From Diospyros lotus (lineage: Eukaryota > Streptophyta > Magnoliopsida > Ericales > Ebenaceae), in NCBI RefSeq assembly GCF_014633365.1, contig NC_068341.1, forward strand, positions 806,001 through 870,000: DNA of 64,000 nt. The letters are read 5' to 3'. Position numbers and translations under genes: made by a program. Under the pieces are notes generated by a model. It was not told where the DNA came from. It did not search any database and saw only the letters and a list, made by a program, of their open reading frames with translations. This document shows positions 45,461-57,489 of the stretch, one piece after another (the stretch's first letter is position 1; each line of letters opens with the position of its first letter).

Positions 45461-47712
45461 ATTTTGAAGACTCGTGTATTTGTAAGTAAGAGAATTTGAA
45501 CCTCTCAGTATTTCAATATCTATTGGTTATTTGGTTTACATTTTTTCAATATCAATAACCTGTTTTGAAAATTTGTTTTAATTTCTATCACTCTATGAGT
45601 GTTTGGAATGTTTGCTGCTATTTCTAATGCTTCTAAATTGTTTTATTGATTTGCGACCTTGAGAACACTTTGAATTATGGTCTTGAAAGAGTTTGGGCTA
45701 TTGGATATATGAAAGGTTCTCCCATGTGAGCTTCTTTCTCTTTTTCTTTTCCTACACACATGTTTGGGCACGGGGGAGAGGGGGGGTTCATTATAATTGT
45801 GATATGTTGCAAATTTGAAATTTAGTGAAATTGTTTTACTGGTACATCTGTTAACTTGTTTCATTCAGAATCTTCAATTTCTTATCTTTGGATTTCCCAG
45901 TCTATAATCATGTATTTATTTGTTTATCACTATTAACAGGCATGGTGAATAGTTTCCCCCAATCTTTGTAAGCTCTAATTGTATACTGTTCATACTGATG
46001 AGGTGAAAAGAAAATTTATTAGAGAACTATAACTCTAATCATGTTTTATCCTAATGCATCTAGTGGTGCTTTTGGAGGGTGAGAGGTAGGAAGGTCTTAG
46101 ATGACTTGGAGAGTTTGGTTTTGTTCATGAAAAGTAACATCATTACTACTTCATTTTCTTGGTTGAGGTTGGAAAACCCTTTTTGCTTGCCATCCATTGT
46201 GCAGTTTTTGGGTGACTTGTTTTTTGTTGCTTAAATTCTAATAAGAATTTTTTGTTTCATGCTCATCTTTTGTAAGGAGTGCATCCATTTCCAATGTTCT
46301 GCACTCAAGATTCACCTTCTTACGGTTGTAATTATTTTATTAAAAAAAAAAATTCTAACCATGTTCTATGACAGGGGTTGTTGGACAAGTAAAAACAGGT
46401 TAGAAAATAGATGCAATTGAGATGGGAATGTTTTGCTTGATTTATAACTTGGAAAAACAAGGTTTAAAGTAATCAAATCTATGGTATGAAAGGTAACATC
46501 TATTAAAGATAAACTAAGAGGAATGTAATAAAGATGGTTTGTGACCTATGGGAAAGACCAATAATTCTCCCAATTAGGAGAATTGACATTATCCACAAGA
46601 GGTTAATGTTAATGCTAGGGATGGGAGAGGACAAATTAAAACACATGGTCTAATTGAAGTTATTGCATGGATAGAAGAAAATGGACAAAGAGATTCAATG
46701 TTACCAGCCCAAAGTAATTAGAAACAAATTTAATTGAGATCACATTTATCTCCTTTTTTTGGGTGTGGTTATTTTGTTATAGGACTTGTTACTCTTTTTG
46801 GGATTGATTCCAGCTAAGAGTATATACAAATGCTTGCATCACATTGGTCTTCTTAATGAGTTATTGCTGCTTTAATATGATACACATACCTGTAGCTAGT
46901 ATGGACAATAGTGGAAAAATCATATGGGCTAAGCATAATGAAATACAAACTGTTAATATTAAGAGTGTTGGAGCAGATTATGAGGTTTGATTCAGTTGCT
47001 TCACATTTATACTTGAATGTAATAAATTACAATAATTACTGCTTAATGTGACATTGAAATTCATTGTTCCTTTGTCATCTTAGGTTACTGATAGAGAGAG
47101 AGATTACCTTTAGCCGTGAAGGAATTGGGGACCTGTGATCTTTACCCACAAGTGAGTTGGTCTTCCTTTGTCCTCTATAGCAAGGTACTAGATATTATCG
47201 TATTTTAATACTAATGAGTTGGCTATGTTCAAGGAAGTGGAACTGCTACTGTTTTATTTTATTGGCTCATGGAGATATATGTGTGCGCGCGCGCGCATGT
47301 AAATGCCATGCAGAGTTTTTTAGTAGTATAACTTTAATAAAGTTCAACATTGAGATGTCAGAATTTGTGGCACATGCTTTAGGTGTTTGACTGCTTACTT
47401 TTCTTTACCTGCATACTTCGGCTCTTAGTGTCTAAATTGTTTAAACTCTAATTCTTAACACTGGAAACATTAGTTATATAGTGGTTGGTTCAATTCTATG
47501 CGATTATATAGTGGTTAGTTCTCGGTTCGGTTAGTAGTTTAGGCAAAACTTCAGTTATCATTTCGGTTCGGTTAGGATATTTTAGAATTCGGTTATTTCG
47601 GTTTTGGTTAGTTCGGTTATATCGTTGTTGGCGGTCGGTTTGGTTCGGTTAGTGTTTCCAATTCAGTTCGACTCAATTTGATTAGAACCAATTGCACACC
47701 CTTAACAACGGG

Positions 47713-49215
47713 AACAGACGCAGCACAATCAAGGTTTGTGATTATTAATTTTGGGAATATTTTTTTTATTAACGTGTATTTGATTATTGATTTGTGTATT
47801 TGATTATTGATTTTGTGTATGTGTGTGTTTGATTATTGATTTATGTACTTGTGTATTGATTTTGTGTATATATATATATATTATTATTAATTTTGTGTAT
47901 GTGTAAATTTGATTATTTTATATATTAAATGTTCAAAGATAATCTCACAATTATATTATTTCCAAACAAAGTGTGATAAGTTATTTAAATTAGAGATAAC
48001 TTTGTTAAATATATTTATAGTTTTTTTTTTATACAAAATTACATATTAGTGAATTATCTCATTATAGAACTAAATCACATAAAATTTCAATTGTATTTTT
48101 TTTTTAAATTTTTTAGTTTGATGCTTCCTATCTGATTCTAAAAATGGTTATCAAAGTTAAGCAGTAAGATTATTTTAAATAATTTTGTTAAATAATTATA
48201 TTTAAAAATATATTAAATATTATTAAAATTTAATACTGTAATATTTATTGTTAAATTATAAAATAAATAATAAATTTTATAATAATAAAAATTATCAATA
48301 AAGTAAAATAAATAGAATTAAAATTTATTAAGAAATAAATAATATAGGGAGTCAAGTCAAATAGAAAGTAGAATATTGAGTGTGATTGGAGCAATCACAT
48401 TTTTTGAAATAAAATAAGCATGATTAGTGAATTATTTATAATATAATATAGAGTAGAATAGGGAGCGTGGTCGGAGATAACTTAAGATATAAGTTAGAAG
48501 AAATGAGATATGAAATTTTTTTTAGATAAAAATATTTTTTATTATATTTATTAAACTTATCTACTAACTCTTAAAAAATGAGTTATATGTTTCTCAATGT
48601 ATTTTAAAATATTTAATAAATAGTTAAATAAAAATTTTAAATATTTTTATATTTATTTTAATTATTTTATATCTTAATTTAAAAAATATTTTAATACAAA
48701 ATTATCTTGTCAATTTTAATAAATATTACTTAATAAAAATATTAAGAAAGCATCACGTTTGTCCCCCAAGAATATAGTCAAGTAATAAAAGGGCAGATTG
48801 AAAAATTGTGTGGGGCGAGTTTAATTCTTAAGGACTTTAAGAATAATATTAATGGTGCTAAGGTTTATCTTTTCAATATAATTTAGGAATAGAGTGACTG
48901 AAAACGTCAATAATAAGGCATAATTAAAAAAAAAAAATCACCTTGAAGGCATAGTATAAATTAAAAATAAAATTAAATAAAATTTTTTAATAATACATAA
49001 ACCAATTAATGGTTCCGTACTGTACGTATACCGACCGTGCTGCCAACATCGTAGTGGAATCTGGACAGCTAATGAAAGCCTGAAATGACATACTCTAGGC
49101 CCGTCGGCATTTCCGTCAGGAATCAGAAATATTTATGGCGAGGTATGGTTGTCCGGTTGGAGGTACACAGATGGATAAGACGGCCGTGAAACATGTGCCA
49201 TTTTCTTCACAATGA
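47713..49215. other. AT-rich intergenic stretch, no gene
   Basis: A run of GTGTATTTGATTATTGATTT repeats lies at 47770-47900, then long AT-rich sequence resembling 23600-23900. The more balanced part 49015-49215 (with GTCGGCATTTCCGTCAGGAA) contains no significant frame. Confidence 0.4.
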
Positions 49216-49224
49216 TTGACTTTA

Positions 49225-50526
49225 GGGAAATTTTATTTGTAATTATAATTTTTACTCTCCATAATTCACTTTTAATATTTTTAAAATATCTTAAAATAAA
49301 AATTTATTTTGCCCGTCATTTAAATCGTTGACGATCAATCACTCATCATTACTTCCCAAGCGCGTGCACCTACTTTCTCACCCACCATCACCACAATCAC
49401 TTTATTCTATTATTCAAATAGCAACAGTTTTAGTAGATCGATATAAAACAACGAAAAATTATTAATATTTTTAAAAATTAAAATAATTTCTTAATATTAT
49501 CAAATAACATGCATCTATATAATTTATTTTTAAAAATAACATAATTTATAACATCGATTATTAGTTAAATCACATAATTTACAGACACTACGGATGAATT
49601 AAATCACACAATTTACATACACGACAGATGAATTAAAAAATAAGATTAATTAAAAAATAAAAACTACCCTTTGGGGGTGTCTTGAAGCTCCGAACCCCAA
49701 GGTTCGGGGCATCGCAATTTGGGGTTCTCCGAACCCCGGAGTTCAGGGCATCTCCCAGCCCCCGAACCCTAGGATTCGAGACATCTCCCAACCCCTGAAC
49801 TCCAAAATTCGAGAGGTTCAAGGAACTCCGAATCTATAAATTTAGAGAAAATCAACTCAGGGTTCAGGAGAATATATATATATATATAATAGTTTATGTA
49901 ATATAATTATGTATAATTATATATATAATTATAACTATATATAATATATAATTATAACTATACATATAATATGTATGTATATATATAGTTATAATATGTA
50001 TGTATGTATATATAATAAAATTTTAATTTTCTCAAAATATAGTTATAATATATATATAATTATAATATTACAAATACTATGAGAATGACTTCATATTACA
50101 TAGTCATACATATATATTACATATATATATATGTTGTGTTTCTTTCGAATTCATTGATTTAATTCATTCGTAATATATGTAAATTATGTTATTGAACTAG
50201 TGATTGATATTATAAATTATGTTATTTTTAAATATAAATTATATAGATGCATGCTATTTGATAATATTAAAAAATTATTTTAATTTTTAAGAATATTAAT
50301 AATTTTTTGCTATCTTATATCCATTTAGTTAAAGTTGCTGCTATTTGAATAATAGAGTGGATTTGTTGCGCGTGGAGGTATCTTTTGAGGAATGGGTGTT
50401 TGGAGGGTATGCTTGGAATATGGATGGTTACAAAAAGAAATCACTCTAGTTGTAAATAGTAAAAATTAAAATTTTACTTACGTTGGTTACGAAGAGTAAA
50501 AATTATGGTTGCAAATAGAATTTCCT
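49225..50526. mobile_element. MULE-like element with long TIRs and perfect 9-bp TSD
   Basis: The left end GGGAAATTTTATTTG and right end (inverted) AGGAAATTCTATTTG begin inverted repeats of about 330 bp: 49225-49560 pairs with 50190-50526, including ATGCATCTATATAATTTATT and its inverse. TTGACTTTA is duplicated on both sides (49216-49224, 50527-50535). The interior carries a small block (49675-49830) of diverged repeats of the form CCGAACCCCNAGGTTCGGGG and then AT-rich microsatellites. The minus-strand frame 49633-49821 just reflects that repeat. No transposase is present, so it is non-autonomous. Confidence 0.85.
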
Positions 50527-50639
50527 TTGACTTTAATCCAGTCCAAAAGCGTTATTTTGGTCCCCTATCTTACCCATCACTCCGTTTCTCTCTCATCTCT
50601 CATTTCTTTGGTGCAAAAGGTGAAATTCTTCACCTAAAG

Positions 50640-50845
50640 GACCCCCCACACACTGCCCCACATACGTGGGAGGGGTTAATCACGATACACGGCAACGCAC
50701 CAAGTAGGAAGCATAATATATGGTGCCCACAAGGAGTCACTCTCACAGGAGGGTAAAACTCCCACATTGTGACTGCCATGACTCGAACCTACATCATTAG
50801 GTGCAATCTGCTACCTGAGAATCAATTGTGCTACGCCCGTGAGGG
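50640..50845 (-). mobile_element. tRNA-derived SINE
   Basis: On the minus strand a tRNA-like head starts GCCCTCACGGGCGTAGCACA. It has an A-box-like GTAGCACAATTG and a B-box GGTTCGAGTCA, the internal RNA polymerase III promoter layout. A body follows containing TTTACCCTCCTGTGAGAGTG and a final CCACGTATGTGGGG. The 3' end is not precisely defined. It lies about 0.7 kb upstream of the intact TPS promoter. Confidence 0.7.
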
Positions 50846-51516
50846 CTCCTCTCTCCTTTCTTTTGCTGCCTACTCGTTGATTGTTGCTTGCCTTTGCTGC
50901 CTCGTCGACCCACTACGCAACGGCGAGGTGAGGCGACGATGCAGGACAGAGAGTCAGTGAGGAAACGAGTTGACAATGGTAAGAAGAATGAGAGAAAGGA
51001 GAGAGAAATGATTAGCAGCGTCACGACTGTAAGGTAGAGAAGTGGGGATACAAGGCGAGTAACGATAAGAAAAAAGAGAGAGAGGTAAAAGAAATGAGAT
51101 AAATAGAGACGAGGCGAGCAACGATAAGAGAAAAGAGAGAGAAAGGGGAAAAAAGAAATGAGACAAATAGAGGGGGAGACTTAAAATTACTTTTTTATCC
51201 CAGAGTAAAGTCATTTAGAGTGAATAAAGTCGCGCTCCAGAAAATTCTGTTAATTTATGTATATTAATGGGTTAATATTACTTGTTTAAATATGAATGGG
51301 GGAGAGCAATTTAGTTCGTTTAGTTGTTACCAGGGTAAATGTGTTTTAATAAATTAATGTATTAAATGTGCTAATATATTTAACAGGTTTAATATGTCTT
51401 TTCATATTATTTTAAAATAATTTATTTAATAAATGAGTTAATATATTATATTATGGATGACATAATAAACTTGTTAAGCGTGACGTATTAATGTGTCTAC
51501 CATTTAATAAAATACG
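50846..51516. other. Purine-rich then AT-rich sequence upstream of the TPS gene
   Basis: The stretch 50990-51180 is rich in GA with a direct repeat of about 60 bp (CGAGTAACGATAAGA and CGAGCAACGATAAGA). It produces serine/leucine-rich minus-strand frames that are not genes. After that, AT-rich sequence leads to the promoter. Confidence 0.4.
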
Positions 51517-51673
51517 TACGATGAGGACAATAATATAACAAACAAAGCCCCACTTGTGCTTGCAATATAGTCACGTGTCATCTTGTGCAAAGATGGCTAT
51601 AAATAAAGCCCCACCTCTCCATGCAGAACTACTACAAAGACTAGTACGCAGTCCTGTATTATAGTGATCAAAG
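51517..51673 (+). promoter_or_regulatory. Promoter and 5' leader of the intact terpene synthase
   Basis: A CACGTG G-box (51572-51577) lies 26 bp upstream of TATAAAT (51598-51604), which is about 70 bp before the ATG at 51674. G-boxes are known targets of plant bHLH and bZIP regulators. The same arrangement is preserved in the orphan promoter at 34283, which supports functional relevance. A segment of about 45 bp present in the orphan is missing here. Confidence 0.75.
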
Positions 51674-54587
51674 ATGTGTGCTCTTGCTTCGGACGTCGAC
51701 ATGGCTTCTCGTCATGTAGCAAAGTTTCCTCCCAGTATTTGGGGGGATCGTTTCCTGGAATGTTTGAAGAATCCAGTGGTAATGATTAAGAAGTTATTTA
51801 CTAATTATTATATGTTTTGCTTCTAATTGTTCATTCCGATTCAGCTTTCTTAAATATTGTTTTTGAATGTGTACCTACGTACCTACCGATAATTGACTTA
51901 AAAAATGGTATAATGGATACTTTATTCGTATGTTCTTGCATGTAGGTAACAGACACCACATTTCCTCAATTCATAGAACTAAAAGAAGAAATAAGGAGGG
52001 TGCTTAGGGAACCCAGCCACAACCCTTTGCAAAAGCTAAACTTGATTGATGCGATGCAAAGATTGGGCGTCTCTTACCATTTTGAGAAAGAGATAAAAGA
52101 AGAGTTGAAGCAAATGTACAATGAATGGGATGTCGACAAAGACAATGATCTCTATATTGTTGCTCTTCTATTTCGTCTCCTAAGACAAGCTGGCTATCGA
52201 ATCTCTTGTGGTAATCAATTAAGATTCCATCAATTGTCACTATATATATTACAAGCAAAACAAGGACTTTTTGAGTTTGATGATAATCTTTTTCCTTCTT
52301 TTTTTTTTTATATATATTTTGTTGCATATGTGGAGCAGATGTGTTTACCAAGTTCATGGATGAGGAAGGCAGCTTGAAAATATCACATAGTGAAGATGTG
52401 CATGGCATGCTGAGTTTGTATGAGGCATCGTTTCTCAAAGTAAATGGAGAAGAATTGCTTGATAAAGCCATGATTGTGGCATCCACTCACCTTCGTCACT
52501 GGGTGGCGAGTCAAGTTAGCCCCAGTCTCCTTTTCGAACAAGTAATTCATGCCCTAACTAGGCCAATTCGCAAGGCCTTGCCAAGGATTAATGTAAGACA
52601 TTATATATCGATTTACAAGAGAAGAGATGATTTTTCTTCGCATAATGCAAAACTCCTCATCAAGTTCGCGAAGTTGGATTTCAATATGCTACAAGCACTG
52701 CATCAACGAGAGATAAACGACATCATAAAGTTCGTTCCTTTTAAATATATTGAACATGCATGCACTTTCTTAACCAAATATAAGATGCTGTCCATTTGAT
52801 GTATTAACTATTGATCCTGTGCCTCAGGTGGTGGAGGGCACTAGACACTGAAACAAAACTTCCTTATGCCAGAGATCGAGTAGTGGAGTGTTACTTCTGG
52901 ATATTGGGAGTATACTTTGAACCCCAGTATTCCCTTGGAAGAAGATTGCTCACCAAGGTGACTACATTAGTATCCGTCATTGATGACACTTATGATGCTT
53001 ATGGCACAATACAAGAACTCAAGCTCTTTACCAAAGCCATTCAAAGGTTTGCTTGCTTGCCCTTTTTATCACTCAAGTTCAATAAAAAATATTCGTTAAT
53101 ATCAATTAAAGCTAATTAAGGATTCATGCTATATCTTATATCTTGAATCTTTAGGTGGGATACAAGAACATTAGAATCACTTCCAGAGTACATGAAAGTA
53201 CTTTACCAAGCAATCTTAGATGTTTACACAGAAATTGAGGAGGAGACTACAAAAGAAGGAAAACCCTACTGCGTACACTATTCAAAAGAAGCTGTAAGAC
53301 TAAGATCTATATTCTTGAGTTGATTGGATTGACAATATATATATTGACATGGATTGCAAGCACGAAATAGTTAGATGTTGGCTTAACAATTGATGTGGAT
53401 GAGATTGCTTTAGCATTTTATGAAAGGTGCAATTTGGTCGATTTTAAAGGCTAATTTCAAGGGAATTGGGTTTATGATTCAAAGTCGCCAGTTTTGCTGG
53501 TGAGGTCCATGCTTTTTCAGACAAATTCCTTTGTTTAGGTCTTGAAATTAGCATTTTTTCTATTTTAAAAAATAATTGATTCGCTAATAATTTCATTAGA
53601 AAGTGAATTTTAACATGCCGTTTTGGGAGATTTTCCTTATTTCATGCTGATTTTAATTTTGTAACGAAATTTCAATCTTGCTTTTTTTTTTTTGGTAAAA
53701 TTCAAGATTTAGGATTTTGGGATGATTTCCAAGTTATAGTCTATAAATTTTGTTCTATAGGATGTTTTTGGATCGATTGATAAATTTTCAATAAAATTTA
53801 TGTTGAAATTTTTTCTTAATTCTCTTCAATTTATTCAATATTCGTTAGAATCAACGAGTTGTTGATTGAGTCCTATAATCCGACATTTGTGAATGAATCA
53901 ATGGATTATTAAAAGGTTTCCGCAACTTCAACAATTAACATGTCATTGTATTCTCGCCAGATGAAAAAACTTTGTAGTGCCTATCATTCTGAGGCGGAGT
54001 GGTGTCACAACAGTTATGTCCCAACAGTTGAAGAGTACTTGAAGGTTGCAGCAGTGAGTTGCGCCTACCCATTGATCGCAACAATTAGCCTGATTGGCAT
54101 GGGGGAGTTTGGGACGGAGGAAGCATTCAATTGGCTGTCAGAAGATCCTTTGATTCTTACAGAATCATCACTTCTCTGTAGGCTCATGGATGATATCACG
54201 AGCCACAAAGTAAACAATGACCATAATGATAATATATAATAACAATATGTCTTACATAACGATTAATTTGTGTGCTTTTTACAATTGTTTCAGTTTGAGC
54301 AGGAGAGGGAACATGTAGCCTCAGCAGTGGAGTGTTACGTGAGCCAACATGGGGTTTCAGAAGAAGAAGCAATAGATGAATTGAGAAAACGAGTTTCCAA
54401 TTCATGGAACATCATAAACGAGGAGTTACTCAAGCCAATTGCAGTCACTTCGATGCGTCTCCTGACTAGATTTCTAAACCTGGCTCGAGTCATGGATCTC
54501 ATATACCAAGAGGAGGATGGTTACACAAATGCTCATCTTCTACGAGACTATGTGACCTCTCTTATAATCGAGCCCATTATCATGTGA
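51674..54587 (+). CDS. Terpene synthase, TPS-a-like (probable sesquiterpene synthase), seven exons
   Basis: Class I terpene synthases ionise a prenyl diphosphate (probably farnesyl diphosphate here, in the cytosol) and cyclise it. Exons: 51674-51778, 51946-52210, 52339-52729, 52828-53046, 53155-53293, 53961-54209, 54294-54587. All introns are GT-AG and phases join cleanly into 553 codons, a normal TPS-a length. The N-terminus has [14 protein letters not shown] and no plastid peptide or RRx8W motif. Metal and diphosphate motifs are present: RDR at 269-271, DDTYD at 306-310, and DDITSHKFE at 450-458 spanning the exon 6/7 junction. The chain ends [10 protein letters not shown]. The intron 3 donor GTTCGT is weak and intron 5 is long (667 bp). 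The start is the first ATG after the leader. The product cannot be predicted from sequence; germacrene-type chemistry is only a guess. It is the sole intact member of a decayed cluster. Confidence 0.92.
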
Positions 54588-55425
54588 GCAGAATGGGCAT
54601 TAATAATAATGTGTAATATTAATCTGTACTTTTCATATGGGACAACTAATAATGTGTTCCATATTTCTACTCCAGTAGCTAATGTGTGGTACCTATATAT
54701 ATTACAATAAGGTTTTTCTTTCTATATATATATATAATAAATAAAGCAACAATATCATTATGCATGTCGTCATAAATTACTAGTGTATTAATTAGTCATG
54801 CAGTTTATGGAGGCACGAACTTGTGGAATAGAGACAATGGGACTAATAAGATTACCACGTCCAAATTATTGACTGAATGGGAGCCTCATGACCACTTATT
54901 TGTAGCATTAAGTTCCTCTACTCGAGCAACGAAAACTAATCATTGTGGAGGCAAATATGGTTGCAGTTGTGGTGGGTTAGCTTGATAGTAAACTCAGCTG
55001 CTGTTAGCTGCTATTTAATTTTTTTAATTAAAATGTTTGTCAAATAATTGAATTTCTTTTGGTACGTACAAGCAATTGAATTTTAAATATAAGAATTGAA
55101 ATAAAAAAAATTAAACCGTGAATATTTGAAATTACAAATTTCAAAAGACATAATTTGAAAATCCTATTCAAACAAACGGCACATTTCATATTTAATTACG
55201 CATTAGGATCATGAAAAATCACATCCTATATTTTCATCCACTAGTTTGCAATCAGTGCCGGCTCAAGGCATATTCTTAGAGCCCCCAAAAAGGGTGGAGC
55301 CCCCCAAAAATAAGAAGAGCAAGCAAATAAGGAAATATTAGTTTAATTTAATATAATAAAAATTATATCAAATAGTGTATTTTTGACTTTGGTACAAAGT
55401 GTATCAAATAGTATATTTCTCGCAG
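54588..55425 (+). repeat. 3' flank of the intact TPS gene, duplicated at 13271-13962
   Basis: The region holds a probable polyadenylation area (AATAAATAAA near 54738) and then sequence shared with the flank of the TPS stub at 13162. The stretch 55248-55300 (CAGTGCCGGCTCAAGGCATA and AGCCCCC runs) looks like a small hAT-related scar that is shorter in the other copy. Confidence 0.75.
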
Positions 55426-55446
55426 TACATCTCGGAAACCATTTGC

Positions 55447-56040
55447 AATTCCCAGTCCCCTCCCTCTCCAGTCTCTGGGTCGACGCCGCCGTTTCCCACC
55501 GCCATTTATACGCTCTCGCCTGGATATCCGCCAGGCGCCGCCTTCAGAAGCCTCCGAAGACCCGTCTTTCGCTCGCCAATACCTCATCTTCACTATTGAC
55601 GTCTACAATGAGGACGATTCTTGCATTTTCAACGTAGTAAAACCGGACGCGGAACTTGATACCGATGCGGACGGCGTATTCCGGTTCGATATAGACGTGG
55701 ACGATGAGAATCTCTGGTCGGTGGAAGACTTGGATGGGTCGAATTAGGTTACTTGCAACGCGGTGTTGGAAGGGTTTAAAGGGATGTTCACAATGATGGA
55801 CTACTGCAAGGGCAAAGGTAGCTTCCTGCCACGGACAAATGGGTGGTTCTAGGCGGAGCTTCCGTCGCCGGGGTGCTGTTCGAACTTCTCGGGGAGTGGG
55901 TTTGAGGCGAAACGGTGGGAAGGGGGGCAAGATGACGGTTGCGATGGTGGGCGTGGGTGTGTTGAGCGTCGTTAGCTGGAGATATGTTAGCATTGAAGAT
56001 TGTATGAGATATTTGGAACATTTTCTTCTGCCCTTGTAAC
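55447..56040 (+). pseudogene. GC-rich gene fragment of unknown function
   Basis: GC-rich sequence in an AT-rich setting reads in one frame PPSEASEDPSFARQYLIFTI, then DVYNEDDSC, VVKPDAELDTDADGVFRFD and SVEDLDGSN, with a TAG at 55745. It continues in the same frame as TCNAVLEGFKGMFTMMDYCK to a second stop. A neighbouring frame (55839-56039) gives MTVAMVGVGVLSVVSWRYVS. The acidic, codon-like composition suggests a broken host gene or a fragment captured by a transposon. I do not recognise the family. There is no clear start codon or intron. Confidence 0.4.
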
Positions 56041-57489
56041 CTGTCAAAAATCTTAGCCTTAAATTAAATAGCAAAATATTTTTATTGTTTATCTTTTGTT
56101 ATTATAAAATTTTAATTTACAATTAAGGATTTCATTTTATCTGTAGAATTGATAAAAAAAAAAAAACATTAACTTTCCCGTGGAGCAAAGAAAAAGAACT
56201 AACTGTTCATCATAGTCATAAATGTAATTAATGTTTAAGAGTTTTTTACAACTGAAATCTTGTTATTAAGCTTCATTTTTATTTATAAGTATGACATCTT
56301 AAAGAAAACTTAATTATTTAAATAAATAAGCATGGGTTATTCATATAACGTGGATTAATTTCGTATGGGCTAGCAAATGACATTTTATAAGTATAGGTAT
56401 ATGCATCCCATAAGGCCGAATCATTCATATATAATTTGTCTGATTTTTTTTTTTTTTATGAACAAGGCAAAAAGTTACTTTATTATATATAATTTAAGTT
56501 ACACGAAAATAAAAATAAAAAAAAATTCGATATAGAAATGAGAATGCAAGGATAAAGTGTAAATTAAAAAAAATATAAGATTTTTTTTTTTTATAATGTT
56601 CAAATGTAAGGGTTCATTCTCAAATATTTCCACTAGCATACGATATTCGAAAGGAGGTCATCACAGACATAATATAGAACAAATTATATTAAAACAACAA
56701 CTCAATTCATTATTAGCAACAAAAACTAAATTAAGGTTCAGTTACGTTTTCAATGTCTCATGAGTTTAGGCTCGAAGACTATACAAAATAAATAAAAAGT
56801 TCTAATGTTAACTTAACAAAATAAAAATCTTTCATCTTAAGTCTCACCAAAAATACTAATCAGAATTTTCAAGTTAGGATGCGTCTATGTATACCACTAT
56901 CCCTAGGTTTTAGTCCCACAAGACTTGCCCCCAATAATAGTTTTTCCTTTACCTAAAATAGCAAAGAAGATCAAGTGAGCCACAAGACTCAACAAGTTTA
57001 AGAAAACAATGAACAATGTATATGATCCAAAAATATGATGACACTAAAAGAGTAATTACGGACTCAACAGTTATGTACAAGATTAATAGTTTATGACTTT
57101 ATTAATTCTAATTTAAATGCATCATGTCACCATACACTATTATAAGAATGTGCATGTAGAGTTCAATATCAATATCAAACCTCGCACGTTTGCAAGCCAT
57201 AAATCAACATATGCAAAAATGCACCATATAAATGGAATTTCACAAATAAGGAGTCAAGTTGTTGGGCTATGGCCACTTCGTCCTGTGCCAGGTGATCTAA
57301 AAAGACCTGACATTTAATTTACTAAAAGGACCATATCAAACATATTAGCTCTATTGATCTTTACACACACTGTCATTTAATTTACTAGCCATATTCTAAT
57401 GACCATTTAAAAGGAAATGCAGGGAAAATTTTGATATAAATTCTTATAAATTTGGACATATTGAAAATCATTTAAATAGATAAATTATG
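56041..57489. other. Gene-free stretch, partly LTR-like
   Basis: Mostly AT-rich. The stretch 56870-57010, read on the minus strand (with TTGGGGGCAAGTCTTGTGGG), resembles text typical of Ty3/gypsy LTRs or leaders. No gene is seen. Confidence 0.35.

Larger units (their letters stand above)
34933..47704 (+). mobile_element. hAT transposon (12.8 kb including a nested retrotransposon)
   Basis: The left end TATGGGTGTGCA and right end TGCACACCCTTA form a 12-bp TIR with one mismatch. The 8-bp flanks ACGACGGG (34925-34932) and ACAACGGG (47705-47712) form a TSD with one mismatch. About 170-200 bp next to each end is dense in CGGTTCGGTT/AACCGAAC. The transposase gene starts at 36210 with a BED zinc finger and ends near 45460, but is split by a CRM-like retrotransposon at 36421-43445 and carries frameshifts and stops. 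Without the insertion the element is about 5.7 kb. The 2.2 kb after the transposase (45461-47500) contains a (GC)n-type tract at 47285 and no recognised gene. Confidence 0.9.

Noticed and set aside
47285..47300. GCGCGCGC tract as a regulatory Z-DNA element
   Set aside because: A short TG/CG microsatellite inside the hAT 3' region; nothing else supports a function.
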